Source of the DNA: DATGKG01 sp963851325
Lineage (GTDB): Bacteria > Desulfobacterota > Binatia > Binatales > Binataceae
Reading direction: 5' to 3'
Length of the DNA stretch: 64,000 bases
Assembly (NCBI GenBank): GCA_963851325.1
Contig: CAWKOR010000001.1
Location: forward strand, 1,054,001-1,118,000
The notes under the pieces were generated by a model. That model searched no databases, was not told where the DNA came from, and saw nothing but the letters and a program-made list of their open reading frames with translations. Each line of letters opens with the position of its first letter. The first letter of the stretch is position 1. Below are positions 63,853 through 64,000 of the stretch, one piece after another. Position numbers and translations under genes: made by a program.

Positions 63853-64000
63853 ATGACGCAAAGCAGGAACGGTGTGATCGAAGTCGCGGTCGTCGAGGGC
63901 ATCGCCAAGGTCGCGCGCGACGATTGGAACGCGCTGGTCAGCGACGACGACTCGCCCTTCGTCGATTGGGACTGGCTCCACGCGATGGAGGCCTCCAAGA
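63853..64000 (+). CDS. GNAT/DUF482-like acyltransferase (3' truncated)
   Basis: The first 49 codons of a gene run off the window. The start MTQSRNGVIEVAVVEGIAKV and the segment DWNALVSDDDSPFVDWDWLH resemble the N-terminus of the FemAB-like DUF482/GNAT family (COG3146), whose members carry a SPF-x-x-x-x-W/F-L signature. The ribosome site is weak. Length and function cannot be judged from this part. Confidence 0.65.
   Translation, partial: MTQSRNGVIEVAVVEGIAKVARDDWNALVSDDDSPFVDWDWLHAMEASK

Overview
The window is about 64 kb of high-GC DNA from a Gram-negative bacterium. Supporting signs are a TonB transducer, an OmpA-type lipoprotein, an LPS-core-type glycosyltransferase, MurE with the meso-diaminopimelate motif, ClpS/ClpA, and two hopanoid-associated genes (hpnG, hpnK). 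The mix of luciferase-like flavin monooxygenases, CaiB/BaiF CoA-transferase, acyl-CoA dehydrogenases, enoyl-CoA hydratases and haloalkane dehalogenase resembles uncultured soil lineages such as Binatota-like or deltaproteobacterial-type genomes. That placement is inference; no rRNA gene was seen to fix it, and I recognised no tRNA gene.

Layout. 1-5.3 kb: end of an HSL-type esterase, malQ, an SDR plus tandem EthD-domain pair, a TPR protein, a MIP18/SufT-like protein and an OmpA-like lipoprotein. 5.3-8.5 kb: an accessory patch holding one large decayed minus-strand gene (zinc ribbon plus PD-(D/E)XK-like C-terminus), a hicA stub and an intact hicB. 8.7-14.2 kb: dienelactone hydrolase, an AGPS-like FAD oxidase, and an operon of haloalkane dehalogenase, enoyl-CoA hydratase and aldo/keto reductase. 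14.3-21.6 kb: M1 aminopeptidase, GNAT acetyltransferase, hpnK, divergent hpnG, an acyl-CoA-dehydrogenase-fold monooxygenase and a methyltransferase. 22.3-23.4 kb: a TonB-family gene preceded by a cobalamin riboswitch. 23.5-26.4 kb: TetR, LLM monooxygenase and alpha/beta hydrolase operon. 26.5-28.4 kb: HNH-like protein, ASCH-domain protein and a secreted protein. 28.5-33.8 kb: the head of the dcw cluster (mraZ-rsmH-ftsL-ftsI-murE) with MraZ boxes. 34-39.5 kb: secreted laminin-G-like protein, CaiB, acyl-CoA dehydrogenase and DUF4838-type protein. 39.7-51.5 kb: Mrp ATPase, PolB-like exonuclease, glycosyltransferase, a paired ABC exporter, a lipoprotein aminopeptidase, Mut7-C protein, O-methyltransferase, lipase and a PH-like protein. 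51.5-54.4 kb: acetoacetate-decarboxylase-fold protein, a second LLM monooxygenase and DegV. 54.5-56.2 kb: AT-richer patch with a solitary DGQHR (DndB-like) gene. 56.3-64 kb: leuS, enoyl-CoA hydratase, GalT-like transferase, clpA, clpS and the start of a GNAT-family gene.

A recurring feature is single-base frameshifts. leuS (two), OmpA, dienelactone hydrolase, haloalkane dehalogenase, DegV and the DGQHR gene (three) are each interrupted by 1-bp indels, nearly all insertions. Removing those bases restores family-typical proteins, and the gene lengths modulo 3 agree. In leuS this points to consensus errors; in the 5.6-8.2 kb gene the indels are so dense that real decay is likely. Three dispersed palindromic repeat families occupy several intergenic gaps.
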